DNA of 12,952 bases from Acanthamoeba lenticulata (GCA_002179805.1 NAVB01000420.1:1-12952), one strand, 5' to 3'; shown: positions 1 to 9,397, counted from the stretch's first letter. Translations and numbers: made by a program. Notes: generated by a model not told the origin, from the sequence alone.

Positions 1-3000
1 GCACCAGCTGCTCGCGCGTGGCGCGGTCGCTGTAGTTGGCGGCTGTGACGTAAAGCTGGTGGCACGTGGCGGCGCCCACGGACGACATGTCCAGCACGAG
101 CTGCGTGAGCTGCGGCGTGGAGATGGGCTTGAGCGCCACCACGCCCTTGATCTCGCCCGCCAGCCGCATCAGGCTCTGTTCCCCCCCCCCCACCAAACAA
201 ATGCACGTGGTGCGCGCACACACACGCACACACGGAAGAGGGAAGGCACACCCGTGAGATTTTGGAGGCGAATCGCGGGCGGACCAAACAAAGCGAGAGA
301 GAGAGAGAGAGAGATCCTCGTACCTTCATGTGGTTGAGAACGAGGCGTTCGTTGGGGAGCATGGCTTCCTCGTGAATGCCCACGTACTGATTCTCGTCCA
401 CGAGCAGCTGATAGCTGGTCTCGTACATGACGCGCTCGTCGTAGGGGTTCAGGGGCGACGCGAAGCGCGACGTGTGGATCATCGTGTTGATCGACTGGAA
501 CTCGGTCGCGATGGTTTGTGCTGTTCATCGTCGTCGTCGCCATCATCATCATCATCATAAGCCCCATCCGAGAGTCAGCCCTGGGCCAAGGACGACGATG
601 ACGGCGGAGGGGAGGAGGAGGGGCAAGACGGACCAGTCTGGCGGATCTCCTGGAGGAGAAGCGGCTCGGGGCTGGTCAGGTACTGTTTGGAGAGGGCGAT
701 GAGCTTGGTGATGCTCCCGTTGATGCTGGCCGTCGAGATTTCGGCTCGTCGCTGCACTTCGGGGTTCTGGAGCATCGGGATCTTCATGTTGAGCTGATGC
801 GACAGCTGCTCACACCCGCGAGTGTTTGATCCCGGAAGGAGGGAAGGAAAACGAGAGATCAGTGGCCGTGTCGCGAGGGAGAGGAGGGAAGGAAGCTTCT
901 GGGGGAGGGAAGGGGTGGAAGAGATTCGAACCCGCTCGGACTGCTGGAGGAGGAGATCCGAGTGCTGATCGATGGAGAGCTCCCGCGACATGCCCGTGGC
1001 GATCTGGATCAGCTTCATCACCCCTCTGTACGTACCCCCTCCCCCCCACAGGGGATCCTCGTAGTCAGCCTCTCTCCCTCTCTCTCTCTCTCTCCCTCAC
1101 GTGTAACACAGTGGCGAGGCGCGAGGGGGAGAGGAGACGGCACCGGGCGCACTCCTGGATGTCGGCGGCGGTTTCGTCGGTGGAGGGGATGACACCCTCC
1201 TCGACGATGAGGAACATGCGGAAGAGGGCGAGGACCAGCTCCTTGGTGGCGCTGATGGCCGTGGCGACGGTGCCGCCGCGGGCCTGGGCCTCGTTGAGCT
1301 GCTTGACGGCGATGACGAGGCCGCGGACGTAGTTCTGGACGAGGACCATGGCCTCGGTGATGCGCTTCTCCTCGAACGGGTAGCGCCCGAGGAACTGCTG
1401 GACGCGCTCGTACATGAGCTTCGTGTGGACCACGAGCTGCTTGAGCTGCGTGTTGAGCTGCACGAACTCGGCCGGGCCCCACGCGGGCGTCGCGGCCGCC
1501 TGGGCGAAGCGGCACACCGTGCTGGAGAGCTCGTCCAGCAGGAAGAACGACCGCAGGTAGTCGATCCGCGTCTCGAGCGTGCCTTCGCCCTCGTGCGCCG
1601 CCGCCTCGGCCAGCTCGGCCGCCGCGGTGCCGCTCCCGACGAACTGGGCCTGGCTGGCCGTCAGCTGCTGCGAAAGCCGCTTGGCTGTCGTGAGCGACGG
1701 CGACTCGGGCGGCGGCTGGATGGTGAGCGTGCTCGCGATCTTGGCCAGCACCGACGGGTCCGTCGGCCACTTGTCCCGGTCGTCGCTCTCCGACCCGGCG
1801 CGGCTGCGCACTTGGCCGCCGCTGATTCGCTTATGGTTGATGGCGCTGCCCTTCTTCTCCTTCTCCTTCTTGCCCTTCTCCTTCTTCTCCTTCTTGTCCT
1901 TCCTCTTCCGCCCGCTGCCGCCCTCCCCGCCGGGGAGCTCGTCGCTGCTGTTGCTGGCGCTCAACGACACGTTGAGGTCCATCCGTCGTACGACCACCTT
2001 GGGCGTGTCCCCAGTTCCCATCGACGGCGACGCCGGGGTGTCCTCGTCGCCACCACCACCGCCGACATTGAGGTCCGCTCGCCGCACGACGACCTTTTTC
2101 TTCTCCGGCTCCGGTTCCGGTGCGGACACTGCCTGTACGGGCGGCGTTCCTGTGACGTGTAATTGGCCAATCAGACGGCCGGTGACGCAAGCAGCAATTT
2201 TGTTTAATTCGAGAGAGAGAAGGAGGAAGGGGGATCGGTACCGATGTTGAGGTGGGACGCAACCACCCGCCCCGAAGCTTCGGCCGGCGCGCTCCAGTTG
2301 CCCTTCTTCTCGAGGCGGTCGCCGTCCTTGTCGGCCCACTGGCCCGTCGCGTCCAATTGCGCCGCCTCCTCCACCTCCTGTGTGCGTCCACATGTGACGC
2401 GTCAGCTGTCGCCTTAACCATCATGCGCCAAGTGACTTCTCGGGGGGGGGAGGGGAGGGGGAAGCGCGACGCACGACTCTGTCGATCGGGCGCTCGTCGA
2501 GCGTTTTGAGCTGCGGGAGCTCATGGATGACCCACAGCCGGAAGTGCGGGATGGAGCTGGCCACGGGATTACCGCGCCCGATGGTGAGCGAGTGCAGCTT
2601 CGTGTGCTTCTTGAGCGGGACGAGGAGGAAGCTGTAGAACTTGCGGAGGGTGAAGTTGAAGTTGTTGTTGCTCAGGTTGAGCGACTGGAGGGACTTGAGC
2701 TTGGACAGCTCATGGAAGCCCGCGATGAGCTTGTTGCCCGCCAGATTGAGGTGCTCGAGCTTGTCCAGGTCAGACATGGAGGTGAGGTACTCCAGCTCGT
2801 TGCCCATCAGTGACAAGACCTTGAGGCTCACCAGGCCCTGTGATTGGGCCCCGACAAAAGGAATGAATGAGTTGCAGAAAGAAAGAGAAAGAGAAAGAGA
2901 AGAGAGGGGGGGGGGCAAAGGAAACGAACCTCGAAGGAGATGTCAGAGACTTTGTTGTTGTCGAGGAACAGGTGCTTGAGCTTGCTCATGTGGGACAGCG

Positions 3001-4110
3001 AGTTGCACTCGGTGAGCTGGTTGTGCGACAAGTTGATCCTGGCAGTTATTCGGTGGACAACGTTAGAAGATGGTGAAGGAGGAAGCAAGAGATGGCGACT
3101 GATGCTGGTCTCCAGAAGAGAACAACGCACTCTTTGATAATGTCGGGGCACGAGGCCAAGAAGTAGTCGTTGTTGAGCAAGTAGCCCTTCGAGAAGTCGA
3201 GGATGACCGGATACTTGGCGTTGTCGCCTCCGAGCAGGGTCTTGAGCAGGGAGGCCGACATCTCCTTGATGACACCGCCGCCTCCGCCGCCGGAGATGTT
3301 GAGCAGCTGCACGTTCTTGCGCGGCGATTCGACCTGGCGCGGGGACGAGCTGCTGTAGCCGCCCGAGGGCGAGAAGGACGAGACAGAGGGCGAGAACGAG
3401 GATGACGAGGAAGGAGAGAACGAGGATGAGGCGGAGGGCGAGAAGGAGGATGAGGACGTCGGCGCAATGACGACAGTCTTGCGATTCTTCGGCGAGTTGA
3501 GAGGTGAGCTGGCCGAGGCCGAGGAGCCGAGACTCACGTGCGATGGCGAGACCGGATGCGAGTCCGATGAGGTCTTGGGTGAGGTGGACGGTGACCGGCT
3601 GAACGGGTTGACGAGCATGCTCTTACGCTTGCTCGCGTTGGGTGACGACGACGCCGGTGACGATGACGGGGACGTCGCGTGCGGCGTATTGGGCGCCGTC
3701 ATTTCAACCGACTCCAGAAGGGCGCGAGACGAGGCAAAGCGCGCCGCACGCGCCGTGGAGTAGTTGCCCGCAAGCGCGGCGTCCCCCGAGCTGTGGAGGA
3801 CGCCGCGAGGCGACTCCCCCCTCTTCACGCCGCTGGGCGACACATCGGGCGACGCAGCGGTCGCGCTGGGCGCCGAGGAGCCATTATGGGAAGCCGTGGC
3901 TGGTGGCGAGAAGAGGGGCGCCGACGTGTTCACCGCGGACGACTTGAAACCACCGAAACGCAGGGGCAGCGGCGTCGACAAGCGATTTTGTGCGCGGGAG
4001 GTCGAGTTCACTGCCCACGACACAGTACCCCCCCCCAGCCAGTGCGCGCTTGAGTGCCAGGTGTGCTGCCTGTACTTGACCTTGATAAGAGGGCAGGGGG
4101 AGGATGGCAT
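1..4110 (-). CDS. LRR protein with Ser/Pro-rich N-terminus and all-helical C-terminal rod (3' end outside window)
   Basis: Nine exons were inferred: 4110-3131, 3038-2930, 2837-2475, 2377-2242, 2149-1153, 1025-932, 805-634, 520-324 and 175-<1. Phases agree at every junction, giving at least 1074 codons. Residues about 1-270 are Ser/Pro-rich and probably disordered. Residues about 325-484 are SDS22-like LRRs (INLSHNQLTECNSLSHMSKL, LKVLSLMGNELEYLTSM, LEHLNLAGNKL, LQSLNLSNNNF), closing with the cap-like PQLKTLDERPID. Two KVVVRRxDLNV motifs lie at about 548-558 and 580-590, then a Lys/Glu-rich NLS-like patch. From about residue 630 the chain is amphipathic helix with many Gln, Ala and Leu. Its character recalls talin or vinculin helical bundles, but I recognise no family. 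The ATG at 4110 is tentative: the frame is also open to an ATG at 4380, and 3702 is a shorter alternative. SDS22-type LRRs bind proteins, so a scaffold role is an inference. Confidence 0.75.
298..314. repeat. GA dinucleotide repeat inside an intron
   Basis: The intron between the last two visible exons of the LRR gene carries a run of GA units (CT on the coding strand) right after its donor. It acts as a pyrimidine tract in the transcript. Confidence 0.7.
1071..1096. repeat. CT dinucleotide repeat inside an intron
   Basis: A CT-rich simple repeat lies within the intron spanning 1152-1026 of the LRR gene. On the coding strand it is purine-rich (GA), unlike most other introns here, and no function is evident. 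Confidence 0.7.
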
Positions 4111-5098
4111 ACCGCGCTGGAGGTGCTGGTCCACCGGTGCGGAGGCGCCTGGTGGTGGCGGCGATTGGCAAGGGGAAAAGAACGAAAACGAAGAAGCCAA
4201 ATAAAGACCCCCAATTGCGTTTTGGCCGTGAACGCGAATGGTGAGGCCTATGAGGGCAACGCGAAAGAGGGGGGGGGGAAGAATTGAAGAAGAGGGGATG
4301 TACCGGGTGGGAGGGGAGCCCCGCCCATCTGGGCGGGAGGTGGTGGAAGGGACATGTCCTTTGGTGGGGGCAGGTCCCACGTGGCCCCCTTCGAGGGTGC
4401 TCGTGTGAAGCTCATTATGTGATAATGTGGTGGAGAGCGATCGCTTTCGTTCTTTTCAAGTATGGAATGGAGGGGCGCCTAAAGTTGATGAAAGGAAAGA
4501 GGCTAGAGCAGATGAAGCGATGTACTTCCCTTTTTCTCGGCTCTATGCGCCGAGGTCAAGAGAGGAGAAATCAAGATGTTTTGAAGAAGGAACCAGGGAA
4601 AGAGAGAAGTGGTAAAGGAGGATGCGGCAGCTGCGTTGTGCCCCTCTGCGGCGACGTCGTTGCCGTTCGCTGGTCCTGCAGCCGGTCGGACTTTAAATGT
4701 GATTGGTCGGGTCATCTCCGCCAGGTTGCAGCAGGGGCCAGCTTCGAACCCGCGCACCTAACCAGCAAGCTCTCATGCATGCTTCGAATACATCGTCGTT
4801 GAAGAAAATGCCGGCAAATCTCGCCCTGTTTGTCGGGCATCAGCGTTTTCTCATTGGTAGAGCGAATTTTTGGCGAATTGCCCCTTCCTTCAGCCGTGAA
4901 CAGCACTCCTTGGCGGTGGGCCAAGCGCTCCGGATGGAGCTCGTGCGAGCCAGACCAAACTGACGAGTGGCCATACAAGTACGAGAGACGCCCACGGCAG
5001 CAGTTTATCAAAATCAGCAGACGCGGTGAGTGAGCTCTAGACATCTACGATCGCTTGCAGCAACACAACAAGTGCACCACAACCTCATACTCTCAGCC
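4111..5098. other. Intergenic region between divergent genes
   Basis: These 988 bases separate the tentative start of the minus-strand LRR gene from the start of the plus-strand 193-residue gene. No convincing coding region is present. A 172-codon plus-strand reading frame at 4284-4802 has no domain, odd composition and no splice context. The stretch holds a G run near 4270, a cluster of palindromes (4320-4445), TTTAAA at 4692-4697, an inverted CCAAT pentamer (ATTGG) at 4702-4706, and a tRNA-like fragment on the minus strand near 4730-4785. Promoters of both flanking genes presumably lie here, but no core element can be placed with confidence. Confidence 0.6.
4320..4445. promoter_or_regulatory. 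Cluster of five perfect dyads
   Basis: Five self-complementary elements occur in 126 bases: CCCGCCCA-TC-TGGGCGGG (4320-4337); GGACATGTCC (4350-4359, extendable to 16 bases with one mismatched pair); CCACGTGG containing an E-box (4377-4384); CATTAT-GTG-ATAATG (4413-4427); and AGCGATCGCT (4436-4445). Palindromes of this size suit binding sites for dimeric DNA-binding proteins, and CACGTG is a classical bHLH site. A regulatory role is inferred from position between two divergent genes. Confidence 0.4.
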
Positions 5099-5680
5099 AT
5101 GCAGCCAGCACCACCTTCAATTCCGACGCCATCCAAGCCGATCGATGACCTCCTCAACTCGAGCACATGGTTCCAACAGCAGCGCTACTGGGAAGAAACT
5201 ACACGAGTGCAGACTCAGCTCTTGGCTTTGCTCCAGCGGCAACAGGCCAAGGCCGCAACTGCCAACGAAGGCAAGCAGCGGCGGCCTCGACGAAACAGTG
5301 TCTCTCCCGTCTCGCAGACGGCCATCAAGAAGCCCACCGAAACGACTGCCCGGCGGCGGGGATCTTGGTCCTCCTCCTTCCCGGTTCCGATGTTGCTGGA
5401 ACACCTGCCGGCCCAGGTCGCGGACGAAGCTGCCGCGGCCTCAGCCATGAACCTACTCGCTCTCGCCCATCACGACCACGCAAAGAGAGACATGCAAAGG
5501 CAGATGGGCTGCGTAAGCCCCTTTGGCAAGGCCAAGGAAGCAGAGCCTGGCTCCTTTGACGACGTCTCTGGAGACCAGCAGCCGCATCCTGATCACTCTG
5601 CAGCTTTCTTCGCCGCTCAGGGCCACGCTCCGATGAGCGAACGCCGAAACGTGATGTCCATCGCAGCTCTACTCAACTAG
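5099..5680 (+). CDS. Hypothetical 193-residue protein ending in MSIAALLN
   Basis: This is a single open exon. The start at 5099 was chosen because its context (cagccATGc) is good and the preceding in-frame codons look like leader sequence. An in-frame ATG at 5030 would add 23 residues. Visible features: PIDDLLN at 14-20; a helical Gln-rich stretch at about 24-52; two basophilic-kinase-type sites, RRNS (64-67) and RRGS (86-89); a hydrophobic patch FPVPMLLEHLP (94-104); an Ala-rich helix at 107-125 (MNLLALAHH); and a C-terminal ERRNVMSIAALLN. No enzyme motif, signal peptide or membrane segment is seen. The tail resembles the MSIxxLL-type short motifs I associate with some fungal regulatory proteins; this is a weak hint only. 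Function is unknown. Confidence 0.7.
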   Translation: MQPAPPSIPTPSKPIDDLLNSSTWFQQQRYWEETTRVQTQLLALLQRQQAKAATANEGKQRRPRRNSVSPVSQTAIKKPTETTARRRGSWSSSFPVPMLLEHLPAQVADEAAAASAMNLLALAHHDHAKRDMQRQMGCVSPFGKAKEAEPGSFDDVSGDQQPHPDHSAAFFAAQGHAPMSERRNVMSIAALLN

Positions 5681-6000
5681 TATCCTCACAGCACAGATGT
5701 GCTTCTCCACAGACGCATAGGCGTTTCCAGTGAGCGCCGAGGCGATATCCCCTCGCGCTCATGTTGTGCATAACAAGTAAATAAATAAATAAATTTTCCA
5801 GATAAAAGACTTTTCTCCCGGCACTGGTGCTTTGTTGTTGATCGCACCGCCAGATTAAGGTTTTTAAATCTCGGGTTGTAGGGGTTGTTCGGCGCCTTTC
5901 CTGGTAAATGACCCTTCATTTCTTGGTGGACAGATATCATTAAGCAATAATTGAATCTAATTGGGCTCGTGCACCCTCAGCCTCAGCACAGAACACCATC
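5681..6000. other. Intergenic region between tandem plus-strand genes
   Basis: These 320 bases hold the 3' flank of the 193-residue gene, with its AATAAA signals, and the promoter or leader of the REXO1-like gene. Except for the poly(A) signals the region is featureless apart from a 28-base segment at 5962-5989 that recurs in the next gene's second exon. No RNA gene or extra coding exon is apparent. Confidence 0.6.
5780..5793 (+). terminator. Polyadenylation signals in a TAAA repeat
   Basis: Three overlapping AATAAA hexamers occur at 5780-5785, 5784-5789 and 5788-5793, about 100 bases past the stop codon of the 193-residue gene. This is a plausible cleavage and polyadenylation signal for that gene. 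Confidence 0.6.
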
Positions 6001-9000
6001 ATGTTCAAAGGAACGCGCTTCTTTGCACAGTTTGCTTGCGTCGATCACTTTCCACAAACGGTGTTCCGTCACCATGTGGCCGAATCAGCCCCTGCCTCTT
6101 GCCCTCGTGGTCGCCTGTGCCCCTACTCTCATGGTACAGCTCACTCCACATCGTTGGGGAAGGAGAACCAGCTAATTTGTCCCAACCAGATGAGGCGCCT
6201 CTCAAGCTGGCAGTGTCTCTGGGCTGGCCGGTGCTCGAAGGCGAAGCAGTGGCTGCGCCTGCCGTGGCTCCCGTGCCGCCTGGCCCTTCCGTTAACGTCA
6301 GCGACCCCAGTGGGCTCGTGCACCATCAGCCCCAGCACCAGCCCCCGCCCCAAGCCCTCGCCCCATCCCCCACTCCACAGCCGACTGGCGGCAACTGTAC
6401 GTGTCAAGCCTCCCTCTTTTCGTCTTCTTCCCCTCCAGCTTGTCGTGCTCATCGCACTCTTGCCCCTGTTCTTCTTCTTCTTCTTCTTGTTCTTTCTTCC
6501 TTACTCTCCTCAAAACTCGCCACACACATGAGAAGCGCTCAACCTGGCCATGGTCCTCGCCCAAGCCCTCGCTGGGACGGGCGGCGCGCCACACATGGGA
6601 AGCTCTGCCTACGCGTATCACCAGGCCCCTCCCGCCTCCACGGCGCCATCGCCCTACGTCGGGGCCCCGCAGCCGATGCAGGCGGCTCCCTACCCTCCCT
6701 CCGCGCCCTCGCCGCAGCCTGTGGGCTCGTTTGCTGCCTCTCCCTCGGCCTCGGCCTCGGTCGGAGCCTATCCCAGCGCGACCACCGCCGGGAGCACCAG
6801 TGCTGCCGCGCCGTACAATCCGCACGCGTCGCTCGTGGCCACCCTCACCGCCATGTCCTCTCGCTTGTCCGCGACCTCGGCCTCCACCTCCTTGCCCTTG
6901 AGCAGCACCTCGTCGTCGTCGTCGTCATCATCGTCGTTGTCTGACGTCTCAGAGCCCACCGCCTCGTCTGTGGGGCCCGCCGCGCCCAAAAAGCCGCTGC
7001 TGCTGGGGCGAAGGCGGGAAGGCCTGCGCGGCCTGAGCGGCCTGAGCGCCCTCCGGGGCACCGGCGCCAAGTCCTCCCTCCCGACCGTGGGCCTCGCCGC
7101 CCTCCCCAAGAAGACGCCCTCCTCCCGCCCTCCTCGTACGTCCCCCCCCCAAACCCTCTTTTCAAGGCCAATGCGTGTGTGGCTACTGGGTTGGCTGACG
7201 TGGTGCCACGTCACTACAGCCCAGAACATGATGGTCATGATGACCAAGAAGCCGTCCGGTACTTTGGCCCAAGGCAAGCCGTCGGCTGCTGCCGCCGCTG
7301 CTGCTGTCACGACGGCGGGGCAGAAGCGGAAGGCGCCTGCCCCTTCTGCCGCTGCTGCTGCACGCGCGCCGCAGGCGCAGTCGCAAGTCGCGCGCAGCAG
7401 GGCCGCCCTTCCATCTGCAGCCGCACCGGCGGGACCGGCCAGCAGGGCCGTTCCGGCCGCCCAGCAGCAGAAGAGGGCACGCGTTGATCTGTCCGCCGGG
7501 CCCCCGCCGTCCGCTTCCTCCTCTGTTGCGACACCGCTCGAGGACTCGGCCTCCTTCCTTGCCTTTTTGGAGGAGCCGCTGCAGCTCGACGATGACTTGC
7601 TCGGCCCTGAGCCCGGGCTACAACCGCAGCCACTACCGGTGAGCCAGGCCAGCAGGCCCACGGCCTCGGGATCCGCGCCTCTTATCAAGCGCACGGCCCC
7701 GCCGCCGGCGACAGTGGGCGTTCGCGGAGCGGCGACGCGGTCCGGTGGCCCGGCCTCGGCCAAGCAGGCGCCCATTGTCGTGCGCAAGGTCCGCACAGCC
7801 GAGCCCGACGAGGAGCCCACCGAGCGCACACTCGAAGTGAAGGGCGACCAGCTCAAGCTCGCCGTCGAGAGGCACAAGCGCATGATGGCCCGACGCCAGG
7901 ATGCCACCGCCGCTGCAACGCCCGCGACGACACCGCACACAACAACCGCGGCGAGGTCGGCATCGGGCAGTGCGAGCGCGCCGGTCTACGCGCCCATCCT
8001 GCCCTCGGCTTTGGCCGCTGGTTACGCAGGCCCCGCGTCCTCGGCGCCGCCGGCCTCTTCGATGGCGCCGTCGTCACTGCCCTACGCCTTCTCCACGTCG
8101 CCATTCAGCTCGTCGTCATCGGCGCCGGCCACTACCTCGATGCCCTCCGCCACCGCGACGGCCAGCGCGGCCAGGCCCCTGGCCAGGCCCGTGAGCGGCA
8201 TGATGCGCACGTCGGGCGCCGCGGGGAGCGGCACGCGCCTGGCCAAGCTACGCAAGGAGATGGCCGCGACGCGCCCGGTCCTTCCGCCCACTGCCGTCCG
8301 CCTCGCGCCCGCTCCTACGACGACGCCGCCCGTCGCTCGGCCAGCCGCGCGTCCCGCGGCGTCAGCGCCCAGCAGCGGCGGTTCTCTGGCGCTTCAACAG
8401 CAGCGCAAACTGGCCGCGGAGAAGCAGCAGATGCTCGAGCAGCGGAGGAAGCACCTGGAGGATAAGCAGCGCCAGCGCGAGGAGGCCGAGAAGCGTCGCC
8501 TCGAGGCGGCGGCACACAACGCGCGGCAGTACGTGTGCCCTTCCGTCATGGTGGATATGCGCGCAGGCGACATGCCACACTAGTGTACGCAGGCGCGCGC
8601 GCTAACACGCTACCACGAACACAGAGCGGCCAGCTTGGGGCTGGGGACTGCGCGGCCGCCGGCTCCCGCTACCACCACGACAACGACGATGACGGCATCG
8701 CAGAGGCACGGCGAGGAAGAGGAGGATGAGGATAGCGACGAGATGGAGGAGGTCGAGTACCACGAGCTGCAGGGCAAGCCTCGCGACATCGTGCCGGCGC
8801 CTCTCTATCCCATGGTCGCCTTTGACCTCAAGGCCAAGGTCCCACAATCGGTGCGGCAATCCGTACTCGATAAGCTCCTCGAGGAGACCCTGCGCCGCCA
8901 CCACTTCCTCCACTTTGGCCTTGGCCATGGTACCTCAAAACAAACGCCTGCGTCCTCCTCTTCTTTCTTTTTTTCTTTTTCTTCCTCCTGTTCCTGGAGC

Positions 9001-9350
9001 ACTTTGTGCCCATCGTCGTTTCCACCGCTAACACGGCATCGGCCGTGGCCCCACAACCCCTCCTGGGCAAAGGGGAAGGTCTGCCCGACGATGCGTGGAT
9101 GCAGGCGGCTATCGACGAGGCCTCCCGCCTCGAGGCCGAGCAGTACCTCAAGTGCCAGAGGTACCTCCGTCCCGCCTCTTCCTCTCTTTTTTTTTTTCTT
9201 CTTTCTTTCGCCCCTGCCCTCGAGCACGCTCTCTGAGCACCCTTCCCCCTTTGCAGCAAAGGCGTCTATGTCAACCTGTGTGCCAAGGCTCTGCAAGCTC
9301 TACGCGCTCTTACCGAACAGGCCAAGCAAGGAGCCGCTACCGCGCAGTAG
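6001..9350 (+). CDS. REXO1-like protein: N-terminal Cys/His finger and C-terminal Elongin-A-binding-type domain, no exonuclease
   Basis: Seven exons: 6001-6133, 6190-6396, 6536-7135, 7220-8528, 8625-8929, 9073-9160 and 9257-9350. They join in consistent phase and encode 911 residues. The N-terminus MFKGTRFFAQFAC followed by CPRGRLCPYSH (34-44) resembles the Cys/His finger at the start of REXO1, although the first Cys (13) is unusually far from the second (34). The middle is Ala/Ser/Pro-rich with NLS-like QKRKAP and KRARVD, a conserved-looking block near 517-540 (TLEVKGDQLKLAVERHKRMM) and a coiled coil at about 701-749. After an acidic stretch (780-792), residues 810-899 read LYPMVAFDLKAKVPQSVRQS, LDKLLEETL, then SKGVYVNLCAKALQALRAL. 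This is the pattern of the EloA-BP1 domain that precedes the DEDDh nuclease in metazoan REXO1. A transcription-linked nuclear role is inferred. The nuclease is missing because the stop follows the domain directly. Confidence 0.8.
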
Positions 9351-9397
9351 ACGAAGCACGCGTGCCTTGCAGGAGAGGAAGAAGATGGCACTTGCGC

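Noticed and set aside
912..936. TTCGAA-containing stretch resembling a tRNA T-arm
   Set aside because: It is explained by the intron donor gttcga of the LRR gene and has no other tRNA arms around it.
2161..2173. ATTGGCCAAT palindrome as a CCAAT-type promoter element
   Set aside because: It lies inside an intron of the LRR gene, where reading frames on both sides join in phase, so no transcription start is implied.
4284..4802. A 172-codon plus-strand reading frame in the intergenic region
   Set aside because: It has no recognisable motif, Trp/Arg/Gly-rich composition typical of G-rich non-coding DNA, and it crosses the dyad cluster and the tRNA-like fragment.
5026..5060. A possible 35-base leader intron (gtgagtgagc ... 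cttgcag) upstream of the 193-residue gene
   Set aside because: It is far shorter than the other introns here, its donor lacks the +4 C shared by all 18 supported introns, and nothing upstream needs joining.
6037..6090. A small intron inside the Cys/His finger of the REXO1-like gene that would shorten the spacing between the first two Cys
   Set aside because: The only AG that keeps the CPRGRLCPYSH frame pairs with a GT 21 bases upstream, which is too short for an intron.
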